64,000 nt of DNA from NCBI GenBank assembly GCA_032622095.1, contig CP136062.1, positions 136,190,960-136,254,959 on the forward strand. The letters run 5' to 3'. The notes beneath the pieces were generated by a model. It was given only the letters and a program-made list of their open reading frames with translations, was not told where the DNA came from and made no database searches. The position numbers and the translations under genes are program-made. This document shows, in pieces, positions 25,301 to 40,300 of this stretch. Within the stretch, counting starts at the first letter, position 1, and every line of letters begins with the position of its first letter. This stretch comes from Siphonodentalium dalli. Lineage: Eukaryota; Mollusca; Scaphopoda; Gadilida; Siphonodentaliidae.

Positions 25301-28300
25301 TGACTAAATCCTTTGGCACACCCTACATGCCTCATCCTTTATCCGATCGTCACCAAACTTCGGGGTGACCTCTTGATGGGAGCTAGAGTGTATAAAATTG
25401 TTCCGAAATTCATTAAAAACATGGCTGCCAGCTGCCATCTTGGATTATCCATTTGATTCCATCAGCACACCATGCAACCCACACATATCGGAGAAAAGTT
25501 TGAGATGAAAATAATTTCATCTACACAATACAATCCCTTAACTGAAAACAATTGTACTCTATCATTTTATTGACTGCTCAGCATAAAATTGATGCCTCCC
25601 CAAGTTGGGCTACAGTGTCAATGACACACTCCTCGATATTGGCCACAGCAATAAGCAATGCCATCGGAAAAGCCATGGCAACATGTGGCATCTAACATGC
25701 CACAGCATTAAATTTTCCATGGGACATTTTTCCTAATTTCAAGGGCTTTCGACACTTTCATTTGTAGATTATTTTTAAATTGTAAAAAAAATTCATCGAT
25801 GTATGATTTTCATGGCAGCACAGCTATTTACCAATCAAAACAAGCCTTGCCTCCAGCTCTAGGTAAAGTTAAGAAATTTATTTCTTAATTTCTAGGTGCA
25901 AGTGGTACTCATGTATTTATCAATTGTTACTCTGCCAATGAGGAGGATTTTGCTGGATCAGAGTCATACAAACTTGATACCTGGGTATTTGATCAGGTCA
26001 AGGTAAGATTTTAGACCATACTTTGACATTTGACATAAAAAGTTTCAGGAAGTGTAGGCAATTATTGTTTTCATGTAGGTGCTCGCACCAAACAGGCCTT
26101 GTTCTTTTAGTTTTTTTGTACGCCTTTTAAAAAAAACTGGATGTATTAATTTCCGTCCATTGGTCCATATGACTGTCCGTCAGTTTGTTTTTGGTCTCCA
26201 GATGGTAACTTTAGATAGTCTGAACTGAATGAAATGTGGTATGTGTTTACTAACACAATATACAGGTCAAGTTCAAATTTGGGTTCCGTCATCCAATTTT
26301 TACCAGAGTTATGGCCCTTTGTTGGAATTACCACAAGCTTATTATGCCATGCCCTAGCAATGCTCTTGTGGGTACTATTTCAGAATATTTTACTCTATTC
26401 TTTCAGACACCAGTACATATACATGTTCAAGTTTTTCATTTATGGACTCCTCAACCAGTGGATACTAACCACATTGAACCCCCAACTAATTAATGAGGCG
26501 CAAGGCGGAATTTTATTTGTGCCTTTTCTTTAATTAAACTCTTACCACATGTTTTATTTTTCATGTAGAATTTTCTAGAGGAAGCAAAGACTAACAGAAC
26601 CTTATATGATATGATGCACAAGGATAAGATTGTCTTATTCCTTCATCTACTTGGATTAGATACCAATGGGCACTCTCACAGACCATACTCTGAGTAAGTA
26701 ACCATGCTCGTCATTAATTGACGATGTATACCAGCTCTATGGACAATTTTTATGAAACCTGTTTGGCATCTTATTCAGATTTTAGTGTATAAAATGATTT
26801 TGTGAAACAGCAACCCATTCAAAAAAATCTGTGTTCTCAGTTTTACTCAAAAAATCAGACGATAGAGGGAGGCTTTTTTTCCTCGGAATCTCCTATGATA
26901 AATTGAAATATCACTAAATTCTTATTTCTTAATGCTATATGCTGAAGACATCAAACAATTATTATATTAACCCCAGTTTCCTTTTGTATGCCACAGACGG
27001 CTCTTGTTCCACTGTTTACAATTGACCATGTCTCATGTCTGAATGTATACCCATGTCGAACAACTTGGACCATTAGAAAATATTATGAAGTATATAATTA
27101 ATGAAAATGTATGGTTTTTCATGTTATTCCCCATTTTTCTGACATTTTATGTACTAGTATTGAATGCTGAAGTTATACTACGTCTGCGCTTACTCAGCTG
27201 ATCAACTTCTTTGAGACATGGCGAATACATGTACTAGGCATTCATTCAAGTTTCATACTGGTACTCGCCCCAGATGTTGGTTGCTGATGGGACAGCTTAT
27301 GCTACATAGGAAAACCCTGGGAGAATGATGACAGTCGTGTGAACCAAAGTTTTATTTAAAAACAAAACTAAATTCAGTTCAAGAATATCTCCCATGGATA
27401 TGAGTCAACAATTTCCCTTTTTTTTCAAATCAGGAGAAACTTTTTTGAAATTTTGAGTCCATAGCATGCCTCATGTAATAACCAAGAACAGGATTGTCGG
27501 TTGTTCAGTCCTGAATGTAGAGCATGGTATCTTGCTTGAACTTTGAAGCAGCAATCTCTGAATCTGAGAAGCATTCTTATTGACATAGAGTAATGCCCTA
27601 AGTAATCGACCCCTTAACCACAGCAGAATTATGGGTAACTTTTCAGGATTTAGTCAGAAATATGGCTTGTTGCCATTCATCGGAAAGCTCTCAGAAATAT
27701 GGCTTGTTGACATTCATCAGAAAGCTCTCAGGGAGAGCTTTCCGATGATTGGCAAAAAGCCATATTTCCGACTAAATCCTGAAAAGTTACCCATAATTCT
27801 GCTGTGGTTAAGGAGTTGATTACTTAGGGCATTACTGTAGGACTAGTTTGTTTCTTATGTGCGATCATGATAAATAAAGGATGTCTGCAGTTATGGAGTG
27901 AATTGCAGGTACCAGTGGAAATATGCTGCAAATTATTATTATGTGACCTCATATATTTATAGTTATGGTTCAAAGTTGGTTTTTATCACTCTTGGGGTTA
28001 TGACTTACCTATGCTAACATAACGAGAGTTGTAAGGCTCACTATTACTCGAACATGGCTTTTTTGAGCCCCTAAAAATTATGTTTATGTAATTTGAAAGC
28101 AGGCATAAGAAAGGTCAATAAATACTTGATAGATATATCTACAGGCTTAATAAACTCTGAAACTTAATGGCAATGTTTTAGCTGTTTTAAAGTTTACACA
28201 TTGAAAATAGCTCTTTATTTTAACCATATCAGGAATAGACTCTTCCTGAACCACTCTTTACTGTTCCATGAAATAAAATTCGGGACCCAATTGGTCTAAA

Positions 28301-31300
28301 TATGTGTTCTATGAGTTGAATGAGTCTTTCTGCAGTATATAAAGTCTGTATAAATAGAGGATCTCACATGAGTTCCTATTTTATACGGAATTTATCAACC
28401 GAGTTCACTAAATTCGATTTGAGCCGAGGTTTACCGAGGCTCAAATAGAATTTAGAGGACGAGGTTGATAAATTACGTATAAAATAGGACGAGTGTGAGA
28501 TACCTTTTATCACATGATCAAATAAACCCGAAGAAACGTGAAATATTCATCGAAAACAACAATCATAATCTACAGCGATCGCAAGTTATCTGAAGAACGC
28601 CGTGACGTCATCGCACGCGCTGATATTAAATGTGTCTATTACCGATAATTATGAAACTGCTTTTATGGCCAAATTATGTGATAAAGGTATTTAATGTATT
28701 TATCATCCTACCTAACCATAGGGAGCCACGCATACATAAGAGAATCTACTGGCTTACAAGGTCAAAGTAAATATTATTATGCCAATGCCTTCTCTAATAT
28801 ATGTGATGCTCGCATATATAAGAGAAGGCATTGGCATAAGGTTTTCACAAAATTTCAGGAAGCTCCAGTCATGGAAGGGTTGGATCAGATTGCCTGACAT
28901 TAATTGTTACCCGTTTATGTTTAAGGCTTCTCTAGCTCCACTGATTTATTAACCCTTGACAAAATTTCATAAAGCTTCAGTCATGGAAGGGTTAAAGTCC
29001 ATATAAATGTGTTTAATGTATTTATCAATCTACTTTGGTACCCAGAAACTGGCTTCAAACTGCTACAGGATTTAAATCCACAATACCACATGTGAGCATT
29101 TTGTCCCCTCAGTTGCTACTGATATATTCTTGTGGTTGTGTTAACCCTTTCATGATGGGAGCCATTCTGGAGGAGCAATAAAGATCTTGTGCCAGTGCAT
29201 TCTATAAGAGAATGCATTGGCACAGGTGTTTCGCTAAATTTCAGGAAGCTCAAGTCATGGAATGGTTATAGATCTAAGCAAAATAATTTATGAAACATAT
29301 TTACTACGTTTGTTGTATTTCAGGGAATATCTTCAAAATATCAAGATTGTTGATAAAGGAATAAAAGAGATGGAGGATCTTTTAGACAATTTCTACTACA
29401 ATGATGGTAAAACATCGTACATCATGACATCAGACCATGGGATGACAAATTGGGGTAAGCTTACTACTGTAATACACAAGCTCTGAAACACAGTGCTTGC
29501 TTTGTCTTACTAGTACTGTTCCATGCTTTCGTTGTTTTAGCCCTGGCATGGGTTATAATAAAATACTTTATCTATTAATAAAATTAATGTTCTGTTTCTC
29601 AGACAACTCCTCATAAAAATATGGCCAACTGGGTGCTTTTTATAGTCCACCGAAAAAAATAAAAATTAGAAATCATCCTGCCACTCTGCTTCTCAAAACT
29701 ATTTCCACAATCTCTGTACACTACTGACCATAACTCTGGCTGGACATATTGTTGCCTCATGCTAAAATGTTCTATATCAATTTTGGAATGCAAATGAGAT
29801 AACATTAACTTTTGATTCGGCGTGGTACTTTCTGTCCGAAAATCACAAGATATTGAGCATAGCATTTACCAGATATGAATGAGAGGCTATGCAAATATGT
29901 TCCATAACCAGAATTAGTTTTTATGTCAGTGCTGTATTGTTCTATCTCCACTGTGGACCAATGAATTTATTTATTTTGTAACACATGATCGCATAAATTT
30001 TAGTGCTATATAATGTTCTAACTCGAACCGACAATAGTAAGCAATTGGAACTAATGGCCATTAATATGCCTGACTGGAAATAGTGAGCACTTTCGTACTC
30101 TTATATATGAAATCTTAATTCTAACTGACTTCGTTGGTTAAAATAGTACTGAAAATGAAATAATGTGCGAGATTGTACTTTGGAATGATTTAAAAACCAC
30201 TTTAGCACTTACGAAAAAAGCCATATTGTTCAGCAAAGTGTTCTATCTCCAAACACATGTCAACTGATTACATGAAAAATACTGACATTAAAGAAAGACA
30301 ATTTAAACATATCAGTTTTTCGTTTCCAAGGATAAAATGAAAACAACAAAGGTGAAAATAAAGCAGACATATACGAAAACCAGATGGTAATTTTCAAATC
30401 GAGTTTCCCACAAATAATGAAAAATGGATATAGAACATTGTAGCACGATGCGACGATATTTCAACTTGTATTTGATATTTCTCTTTGTTATTTCTGATAA
30501 AAAATAAAGTTTTCTTTTTGGTTTGTTTAACTGTATATACTTTGGTTGTAAAACAGACTGTTAAATTGAAATTATATTAACTCTAATTATGAAAATTCAT
30601 TTTTTACAACAATAATTTTTATAATATGTGAGTAAAGACATAAAAACATGCCTGGTGGGAAATTTGGGTTGTAAACAGTGGGAATAAAAACCTGCCAGCT
30701 GGGTCATTTTGTAGGTAAAAAAATAAATATAAAAACCTTCCTGCCTGCCGATTTTGAAAAAATAATTGTCCAAGAAACAGACAATAAACTTTGTGTGGCC
30801 TACAGTAGTTAGTGCCCAAAGAAATGACTCCTCTCCAAAGGAACTGAAGGAAGTATGTCTTTTTGAAACTAATATTAACCTCTTGGCTGCTATATGTCCA
30901 TACTGTTTAAGTACATAAAATGTCACAATGTGGGCTAGATGTCCGTATTGAGTATGGGAACTCAGAAATTAGTGCCTCGGATCCCGTGTATTTCAACATT
31001 TGGACTTTTTATGATATTCGAGGATTGTGTTTCACAATATCATTTGCGTGGAGTCCGTTTTAAAGTTTTTATAACATTCCTGTGTAATTTTCTGCTGCAA
31101 AATTGCCATAACATCAACAGACCAGAACTCAACATCATTCAGCAGTGGAGAAGTTAAGACATGTGGCTAATTTCAAATGTAATGTGCCAATTCATAACTC
31201 ATCAGATTCATGGTCAGTTTGTACTCAATATGTTCACAAACTAAAGCAGTTTTTCATAAAACTGTTCAGTTTTATTATTTATCTATGACAGGTTCCCATG

Positions 31301-34300
31301 GTGCTGGTGATCCAGAGGAAACACTTACACCTTTAGTTGCCTGGGGAGCAGGAATAAGAGGACCGATCAAAATCCAGGAAAAGCAGTCTCACAAAGATGA
31401 CTTCTCCACAAGTAAGTTTGGTTTAAACAGCATTTATGTTACCCCTAGATAATTTCAATCCGATAGTCATATAAAGCCACTGGGCGGTTTGTGCTCCAAA
31501 ATACAACTAATAATATTTGCTTTTTAATTGTTTTCTGTATCGAAATAGGTTGAAAAAAGTATTTAAGACTTCATTTACTGCTTTCTCTTCATTTTAATCA
31601 TCAAATTTTGTAGTGCCATCTACATTTCAAAGAGACAACAGCTCTAGATTTTCTTCCCATGGTCTACAGTTCAAATTTTTACGCACCCGCTGATTTAAAA
31701 AAATTAACTGCACCAGCTGACCGCACAAATGAATCAATCTGAAATTTATAAAAATAATATGAACAAAACACGTATTTTCAGCGCTATATCGACAAATTTG
31801 TTCGGAAATCTTCCATGTTGGTATTTTTTGAGATACATGTACACCTTACTAAATAATGTTTAGATAATTTTGGGGTTCGAATGAGCCATATCTGTTTTAA
31901 GTTCTTGCTGGGGTTGAATTGGAGCCTTCTAATGTTGTTTAAAATTAACCTTTATATTATCCACTTAAAATGCTTATGTGATTGCCACTTGGCAATAAGA
32001 CAATCCATTATAATATTGTTAAAGGAATATTTGAAATTTGACATGACATGACCAAATCAATGTTTTCTGATATTAATATTTGAGGGTACATCTCACATTG
32101 AAAGCATCTATCAAGTATCAGACATGCTCGCGACTATATGTAGCAAGTTCATGAAGTCATTTTTCTGTGCAGAAACTAAATAGCACAAATATATTGACTG
32201 TTATTAATCTCATTTGTTAGTTGATTAATGAAATCTCGTACACAAAGAATTTTCAGGTAAATTATTGCTCAAACCCGTACACCAAACCACAAATTGTTTA
32301 TCAATGGACTTGTCAATGCCTAGTTAAATGACAACTCCATCATAGTCACCATTGTTCCACTTGAGTTGAACTGGCCCATTCTATAATTCTTTACAACTTA
32401 TATCATATATACCAAAAACTCGAATGAATTACGTTATTTCCATTAATATAGATTGAAATAGAGTTAAAGGTGCACATATCTCATAGAGCTGTCAGTTGAT
32501 GGGGTCAAGAACAATAACAATAACACAGGCTAGTGTTGAAACAATTAGTCGACTAGTCGATGTCGACTATAGAATTTAGGCGATAATCGATTAGCAATCT
32601 CCAAGTCGACTAATCACCATATTTCCCAGAAAGGTATAGATAAACGTTTCATTGGTAGCAATCATTGATGCATGTAGTATACTACCATATTTATCGTCGC
32701 TCGTGTATATAAAGCAAAAATGATTGGGATGGAATCTAAAATACGACCGCCTTTTCGCGGTTAAGGTATTATAAAAACATGTTTCCAATCTAGATATTCA
32801 GTCATCGCATAAGCCATACCAACCTGTTATAGTATGCTATTCGCCGTAAAAACGGGGCCCTTTTGATGTCTCTTCGATTGGAAATCATTGTTCGCCTAAG
32901 TACCCATTCCTGTATTCAAAGTGCGGCATCTTTGATCTACGATATTCTATGTCCGACGTTGCAACAGATATATTGTTTGACGATGCGGTGACTGATACAA
33001 GATCAAACCGATTTCGACGTGTTCACTTTACTCTTGACTGGGCGCTTGTATAATTATGATTATATTGTGCTGGATTATGCCAATATATCATTCAGATTGC
33101 TAATCAAGTCATTGACTCATTGTCATACAACCACACACCCCTAAAAGTTAGGAAACTTGTTGCATCCAGCTGTTTCAAAGTCTCTCTATAGTAAATTATG
33201 ACCGTCACTTCGTTGGGATGCTCACGAACATAACTTCAACACTTACCCCAATATTATATGATAGGAGTGATATGAGTGATAATTACCTGTCACTTTTGGC
33301 TCAGTGTCAACACCAATATATATAATGATAAATATGCATGTTTTAATAAATTTATGATGACAAACAGCTGTGAATTGGGCAGATCATCGATGTCTAAGAA
33401 AATAATTTGATAATCCCAAATGGGTTTTTGATCGTTCTATATATATATAGTAGGTGTCGACTAGTAGTCGGCTTATGGCTGTCAACTACGAAATACCCTA
33501 GTCGTTTCAACTCTAAAACAGGCGGCATGTTGACAGAAGTAAAGTGTTGTTCATGCGACACACATGCTTCACATGGTCCATAAGCCAATGAGATCAGCCG
33601 TGATTTTGATTGGCTAATTCACTTTACTTATATGCCCTTTTTGAAAAAAGGTTGTATTATGTTATCAGTCTGTCCGTCTGTCCGTTCGTCCGTCCGTCTG
33701 TCTGTCCGTCCGTTAACATTTTTGGTTTCCGATCGATAACTCCAGTTTGGAGTATTTGATCTGAACCAAAGTTGGTATGTGTATTTCTCAGCTAAAGATA
33801 CAGGCCAAGTTCGAATATGGGTTCCGTCCAGTTATTTTTACATGAGTTACGGCCCTTTTTCAACTTAGAATTTTACCAATTTCATAACATTTTGGTTTCC
33901 GACCGATAACTCCAGTTTTGATTATTTGAGCTGAACCAAAGCTGGTATGTGTATTTCCCAGCTAAAACTACAGGCCAAGTTTGAATATAGGTTCTGTCTA
34001 ATTATTTTTACATGAATTATGGCCATTTTTCGACTTAGAATTTGACCACATTTTGGCATTGAAATTATAGGGGTACATGTATATCAGGTTTTCTTCAAAT
34101 GTAAGCTCAAAGTATTATCTTATTTTGCGATAGTACAATTCAAAATTGCTAAAGGGTGTATTTTGCCATGCCCTAGCGATGCTCTTGTTGTAAACCTGAA
34201 TAGCTCTACTCACCGACTGCATTTGACATAGGCACCATTTTATTGCACAAAACAGTTCTCATTTCTAATTAAGCATTCCAATACAGACCCCATAACCATC

Positions 34301-37300
34301 CCCGTGGTGGACATTGGACACTGACTGTACCATAGGAGGTGGCAATTTCACTAACTCAACGCCATACCCCATGCTTACTTATCAGTAAATTCACCACTGC
34401 CCTTTTAAAAATGGCTATTTTCAGAACCAAAAATCTGTAAAATTTTGTTACAAATCATGAAAATAAACTAGACAATCGAGTGCAAGCAATATTCTGGCCC
34501 GAGACTTGTGATTTATCATCAATATGCGGCATGAGAATGAGAATCCCGTGTTCCTTTTACTAATTTCAATTCAATATCATATTTTTTTCACAGTATCATA
34601 TGTATACATACCTGTATCTAACGTTCTGAGTACTTTTGTGTCTTGCCTTCTGATAAGTTTGCTTCCTTTAAATATCAATGTTTTTAATATCATATTATTT
34701 TGAAAATATTAAAGATGCATTATTCGAATTAACGCTCACAAATTACTATTTCTTTGGCTTCAGCTTTGGGGTAAAAAATATTTGATTCGAGTCGAGGAAC
34801 CCACCCATCAAAGCTCAAGAGTGATCAGATAACAATTTTTTATATCTATTATTTTTCACAACCGGTACTTTTTAGTGGCCAGGTAAAAAGTCCACAAGAA
34901 GACGGTCTCGGACCAAATTGCAGATGAAGATGGATAACTCTAAAATCAAGTGGCTTTGTGTGTCAGATATTTGACACACCAGCTAAATTTCATTGAACAA
35001 AATATAAAATAACAGGTTTTGGGAAATTTTATATAGTTGACTGTGGTTAGCATTATTTTTGGGCAATTAATCGATTCTGATAACTGAAGCATTCAAAAAA
35101 TGTTGTTGGAATCTGATGTTATGGGGACCATCAAATCAGATTGAGTACTTTTAAATTCACATTGAAGCAGGAAGTAATGGACCTGTATACTGATCATGTT
35201 ATTGTCTGCAGTGATTTTGTGTTCTTATTTCATACTTCATCTGGTTATCATTTCCTGAATACATCTTTGAATTCTTCTTTTCTTTTATAAGAATGGGGAT
35301 TAGGACATGTTGCTAGACAAGATGTTGAACAGGTATGTTTTCAGTTCATTTTATAAATTATTTCTTCGATTAGCCATATTGTGGTATTATATTCATACAG
35401 AGAATAGTAGTATTGCGACAAATAAAATACTTGTGGCATCTAACGGCAAAAATTAACCTCATGGCATGATAGTTTTTGACTTGGAAAGATTAAAACAAGC
35501 TATCAAGATTGTCAATGTTATTTATATGCTTTCTCAGTAAGTTTCTTTAGAATTTTAATCAGTCGGAAAAGTGTTACAAGCTGCTTATCAATTTGGCCCA
35601 TGGGTGAAAAAAAAAATTGTGCTGGTTGAATTTCCTGTCCTTATTTAACAATCAGCACATGAAAGTTTATTGTTCTACATGAAATTGTTTATAAGCTTAT
35701 TTTGTGAGTTATTAACCCCTTAATTATGGGAGCTGAGCTGGTGCAGCAGTACAGATCATGTGCCAATGCATTCTCTTGTATATGCAAGTCTCCCATAAGG
35801 AGCCTCACATGTTTAAGAGAATGCACTGGCTTACAAGGTCATGGTAAATATTGTTAGGCCAATGCATTCTCTGATATATGCGAGGCTACCTATGGGAGAC
35901 TCACGTGTATAAGAGAATACACTGACACAGGATATTTAACCCTTTCATGATGGGAGCTGCGCTCGTGCAGCATTCAAAATCCTGTGCCATTGTAATCTCT
36001 TATATATGCGAGTCTCCCACATTTATATTATACGAGAATGCACTGGCTTACAAGGTCTTGGTAAATATTGTTATTCCAATGCATTCTCTTATATATGTGA
36101 GGCTCCCTATGCATTGGCACAGAGTTTTCGCAAATTTTCAGGAAGCTACAGTCATGTAAGAGTTAAATGAGATTATCTGACTTTGATTATTACCCATTTA
36201 TGTTTGAGACTGATCTATCTCCACTGATTTATTAACCCTTCCATGTCTGAAGATTCCTGAAATTTTGACAAAAACCCTGTGCCAATGCATTCTCTTATAT
36301 ATTATTATGTGAGCCTCGCATATATAAGAGACCACATTGACCTAACAATATTTACCTTGTAAGCCAGTGGATTCTCTTATATATGTGAGGCTCCCTATAG
36401 GAGACTTGCATATATAATAGAATGCACTTGCACAGGATCTTTAATGCTGAAATGGTTAATACAGATTGCTTCACTTTGTTTAAGATATTTTTTTAGGCTG
36501 ATATATTTTTCAGGCTGATATAGCTGCTCTGATGGCTGCTCTTCTCGGAATCCCTTATCCTGTGAACTCTGTGGTATGTGTACCCAATAGTTAACCATTT
36601 GAGTGCCAATAAGTACACAATAAGTCTGTTATAGAATATAATAAAATATATTAAAATTGTAAAAAATTGTAAAAAAAAACAAATTGTAAAAAAAACATTG
36701 TTAGGCCAATGCATTCTCTTATATATGCGAGGCGACCTATGGTCGACTCGCATATATAAGAGAATGCATTGGCACAGGGTATATGGGTTGATACAAAAAT
36801 CGACCTGGCACTCAAAGGGTTAAATAACAACTCCAATGTCACTTATGTCTGCATGGCCTGGAGTTGAATTGCCGCCTTCTATAAACATTCACAATTAACA
36901 TTTGAGTCTATTGCACATAATGCTTCTGGTTACCCTCAGTTAACGCTTTCTATGCTAAATTCTCATTGACGAGTAGTTCCCTTAGATAGGGTTGCCATGA
37001 CTGAGTTTTCCGAATCACCTAATCGACCGTTATAGTCAACGGTTAGTCGATTAATCATTCATACATGCGGCCTATATTACACCCAGGTAAACAAGTGATA
37101 AATGTGAAATTACGATTAATACTTTAATCCATTCTGAACTCGATTATAAACTGTCAGTGTTCCGTGTTTTATTTCATATACAACAAGGAATACTCATGCT
37201 CTTCGTCCCGATGTAGTTATAAACATGCCCTTACTATACTGCCCAGAATTGCCGATGTTATGAGGTGTCTCGTAATGGTGGGTGGTGGGTGGGTGGCTAT

Positions 37301-40300
37301 AAATTTATTGACACTTGTGAATTTATTTTTACGATGAGTCAAATAAATATGTTGACAATTGTGAATTTACAGCAAAAATATTTCTATAACGAGTCAAGTG
37401 AGTACCTGTCATTGAATAAATCAAGTTGACAACATGTTAACGCTGTTCAACTATAATCTGTCAAACTTCTTTCATATTCCAGGGTAGAACTCCCATAGAG
37501 TACTTCAATTTACCTGTCGACTGGAAAGCTGACACACTATTTGTTAATGCACAGCAGATGCTGGAACAATACAAGGTAATTCATCATATGGAATCATAAA
37601 CACTTGATGTCTCATGATGTATAATTCATAAATTTAAATATTCACTGATATCTCTACTGTACAAATTTCCGATGATGAATCATACATCCATATATTCTAT
37701 TAATATTTCTTCCGATAGTAGGAATCAGCCAATCATGATTCCTTACTCACTCGCTAGTCATTTGTTTATGACTTGCATTATATACAGTGTAACCATACAA
37801 GGAAATTAACATTTTTGCTGTATTTGGTTGCGTTACTCAGATAGACTTGCAGCAATTTCTGTAATGTCGAATTGAATCTCAAATCGAATTGGGGAAAAAG
37901 ATATTGAATCACATCGAATCTTGAATCAAATTGTTGCATAATCAAATTGTTGCGTCGAGTGTATCAAGAGTGAATATACAGAAAAGATTGGTGGTACAAA
38001 AGTTTGACACATATTGGAAATTCTATTTATACATCATTTTGCGACAGATTTACCTGTATGTATGATCGTCCATTGGTATCATGACGTCTCTTCTCACAAA
38101 TACATAGAAAACATAGGAATTTGATGAAATTCTTATCAGGACAGCAAATTTCAAAACTAATTTCAATTGCAGGGCCCTATTGTAGTGGATATAATTACGA
38201 ATAGCTTCGAATTTTTCTCTCTTGTTATTTATTCCAGGTCAAGATGAAGGAAAAACTAGATACTACTCTTTCTGCAGTTTTCAAGCCTTTCAAGTAAGAA
38301 TATGAAAATTCATTAGATTAGTGGATTATTAGCATAGACCAAGGTTTCTCTTTTTTCTACCAAGATTTTATGAGAGACATTGTCATTATGATGAGAAGCA
38401 ATTCTCGATTACATCTGCTCGCATTGAACATAAATTTTGGCAAGGAAGGAGCCCTAATTTTAGAGTTTAAAATCATGACTTGCATTAATGATGTATAATT
38501 ATATTCCAGAATGTTTTCATTTTCCAAAACTTTTTACCCGAAAATTAACCCTAGATTATTATGTGACAAACTATTACAACATGTGAACATGATCATATTC
38601 TGCTGTTTAGGTGAGTTTCCAGCCACAGGGGTCGTTAAGAAAATGGATATAAAATATAAATTAAAAAAGTACCCGATTTGTAAAATAGTTAGATTTTTTA
38701 AATTTATATATCTTTATTTGTTTTCTTATAATGACAAGCCCCTGTGTTCCCAACCACAAATATGGTGAAATGTTGTTCAGAGAGCTGGATTCCGGTTCTC
38801 ACTGTGGGTCTTCTGAAAAAACCTCAGCTATCACATATTTTCGTTTAGTTTCTAACTCAGTTTTCATATTCCTCATATCCAAGCAAACAGTTTGATGTAT
38901 ACATGTAATGTCTTGGTGGTCAACGACTTGAATCACCCATTTTTCTGGTATTTGCTACTTGCTTATTGAACGGTTCACCTGTCTGTTATCTTATATCTGT
39001 CACCTGTTCGTCCATTTGTCACAGACATATTTTTTTCATTTTTCAGGAATCTTACTCTGTCAGATCAGGTATGTAAAAAAATTCTTTAAAATTCTGGTGT
39101 AATGTTCCATAATAGTCTCTAGAACTACAATGAAAATGCCATTTCTATAAAAGTAAAGGACTTTTACCTGATGACATCACATTACTAAATTAAAAAAAGA
39201 ATTGCTACATGTATTTGAAAAAAAATAGTAATGTTTACTTGTTTGAGTGAGAGGAAAAGACTTCTGTTCTGATACCCCTCCCCGGGAAATTCCTCTGCAA
39301 CGCCAAAACATTGTTAATATAATATGTGTCAGGTTTGTTGTTTTTCAGTTATTTAGCAGAGTTGTGTCAAATCGTAATTGTCACAAAAGTGATATGAATT
39401 TTGATGACATTTTATAATTTATCTCTTTAATGAAGGGATTTCAAAATACAATCTATGGCTGCATCTCTGTGGTAGTCCATTTATCTAAGTTAGGACTGCC
39501 ACACAGTAAACTTGAAGTACTACTTCTGTATTGCCATGATTCCCAATTGCTGGTAGCAAGAAAAAGATCTCAGTTGCTTGTATATTCATTACAAACAAAC
39601 CGTCTTCACTCACAGGAGGTTATATGCATTACAAAGCAACTCTCTAACGAATACAGCCTGCACATAAGGTTAATTTTTTTTGCATAAAAATAGCATGCAC
39701 AGCATAGGTGATATACTATTATAATTAGCTATAGCGAGTATGGATATCATGCGAGCTCAGTATATACTGGCAAATTCTTATCCATGTGTTCGTTGACAGG
39801 AAGTCACTTATCTATTTCACAGGTTGACTACATCAGGAAGATTCGCACTCTCATTGTCGATCAGAATTATGAAGAAGCTGTGAGTATTTAACATATTTAT
39901 AAAATATTGTATGTTACGGCCATATTGTTTTTTACTTTTTACATATTTCATAGACTATATCAGATAGATTCACACTCTCATGGCTAATCAGCAGTTTGAG
40001 TCCTCAGCTGATGCTGTGGTGGCTCATGGTTGTTTGTACAGAGACACAGTGACAAGAGGGTGGGTGCTACCACCCACTTTCTCAAGTGCGACACAATGTT
40101 TCGAAATTTATAAATTTGAGGGTCTAATGATGAATTTTAGAAATAACAATTTTTAGTAAAATGTTCAACCTGGGATATATTATATGGGATTTTGCATAAT
40201 AAATTGACATCATTTAAGTTACTGCAGATATTCAGTAAAGTGCCAGTGTTGTTAGAAATTTAAAAAGTGGACTTACATCCCAGTTGGATATATCGAACAT

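Noticed and set aside
31210-31291. Upstream extension of PIGN exon 7 from an in-frame ATG
   Set aside because: The acceptor at 31291 and homology place the exon start at 31292; the upstream part is intron.
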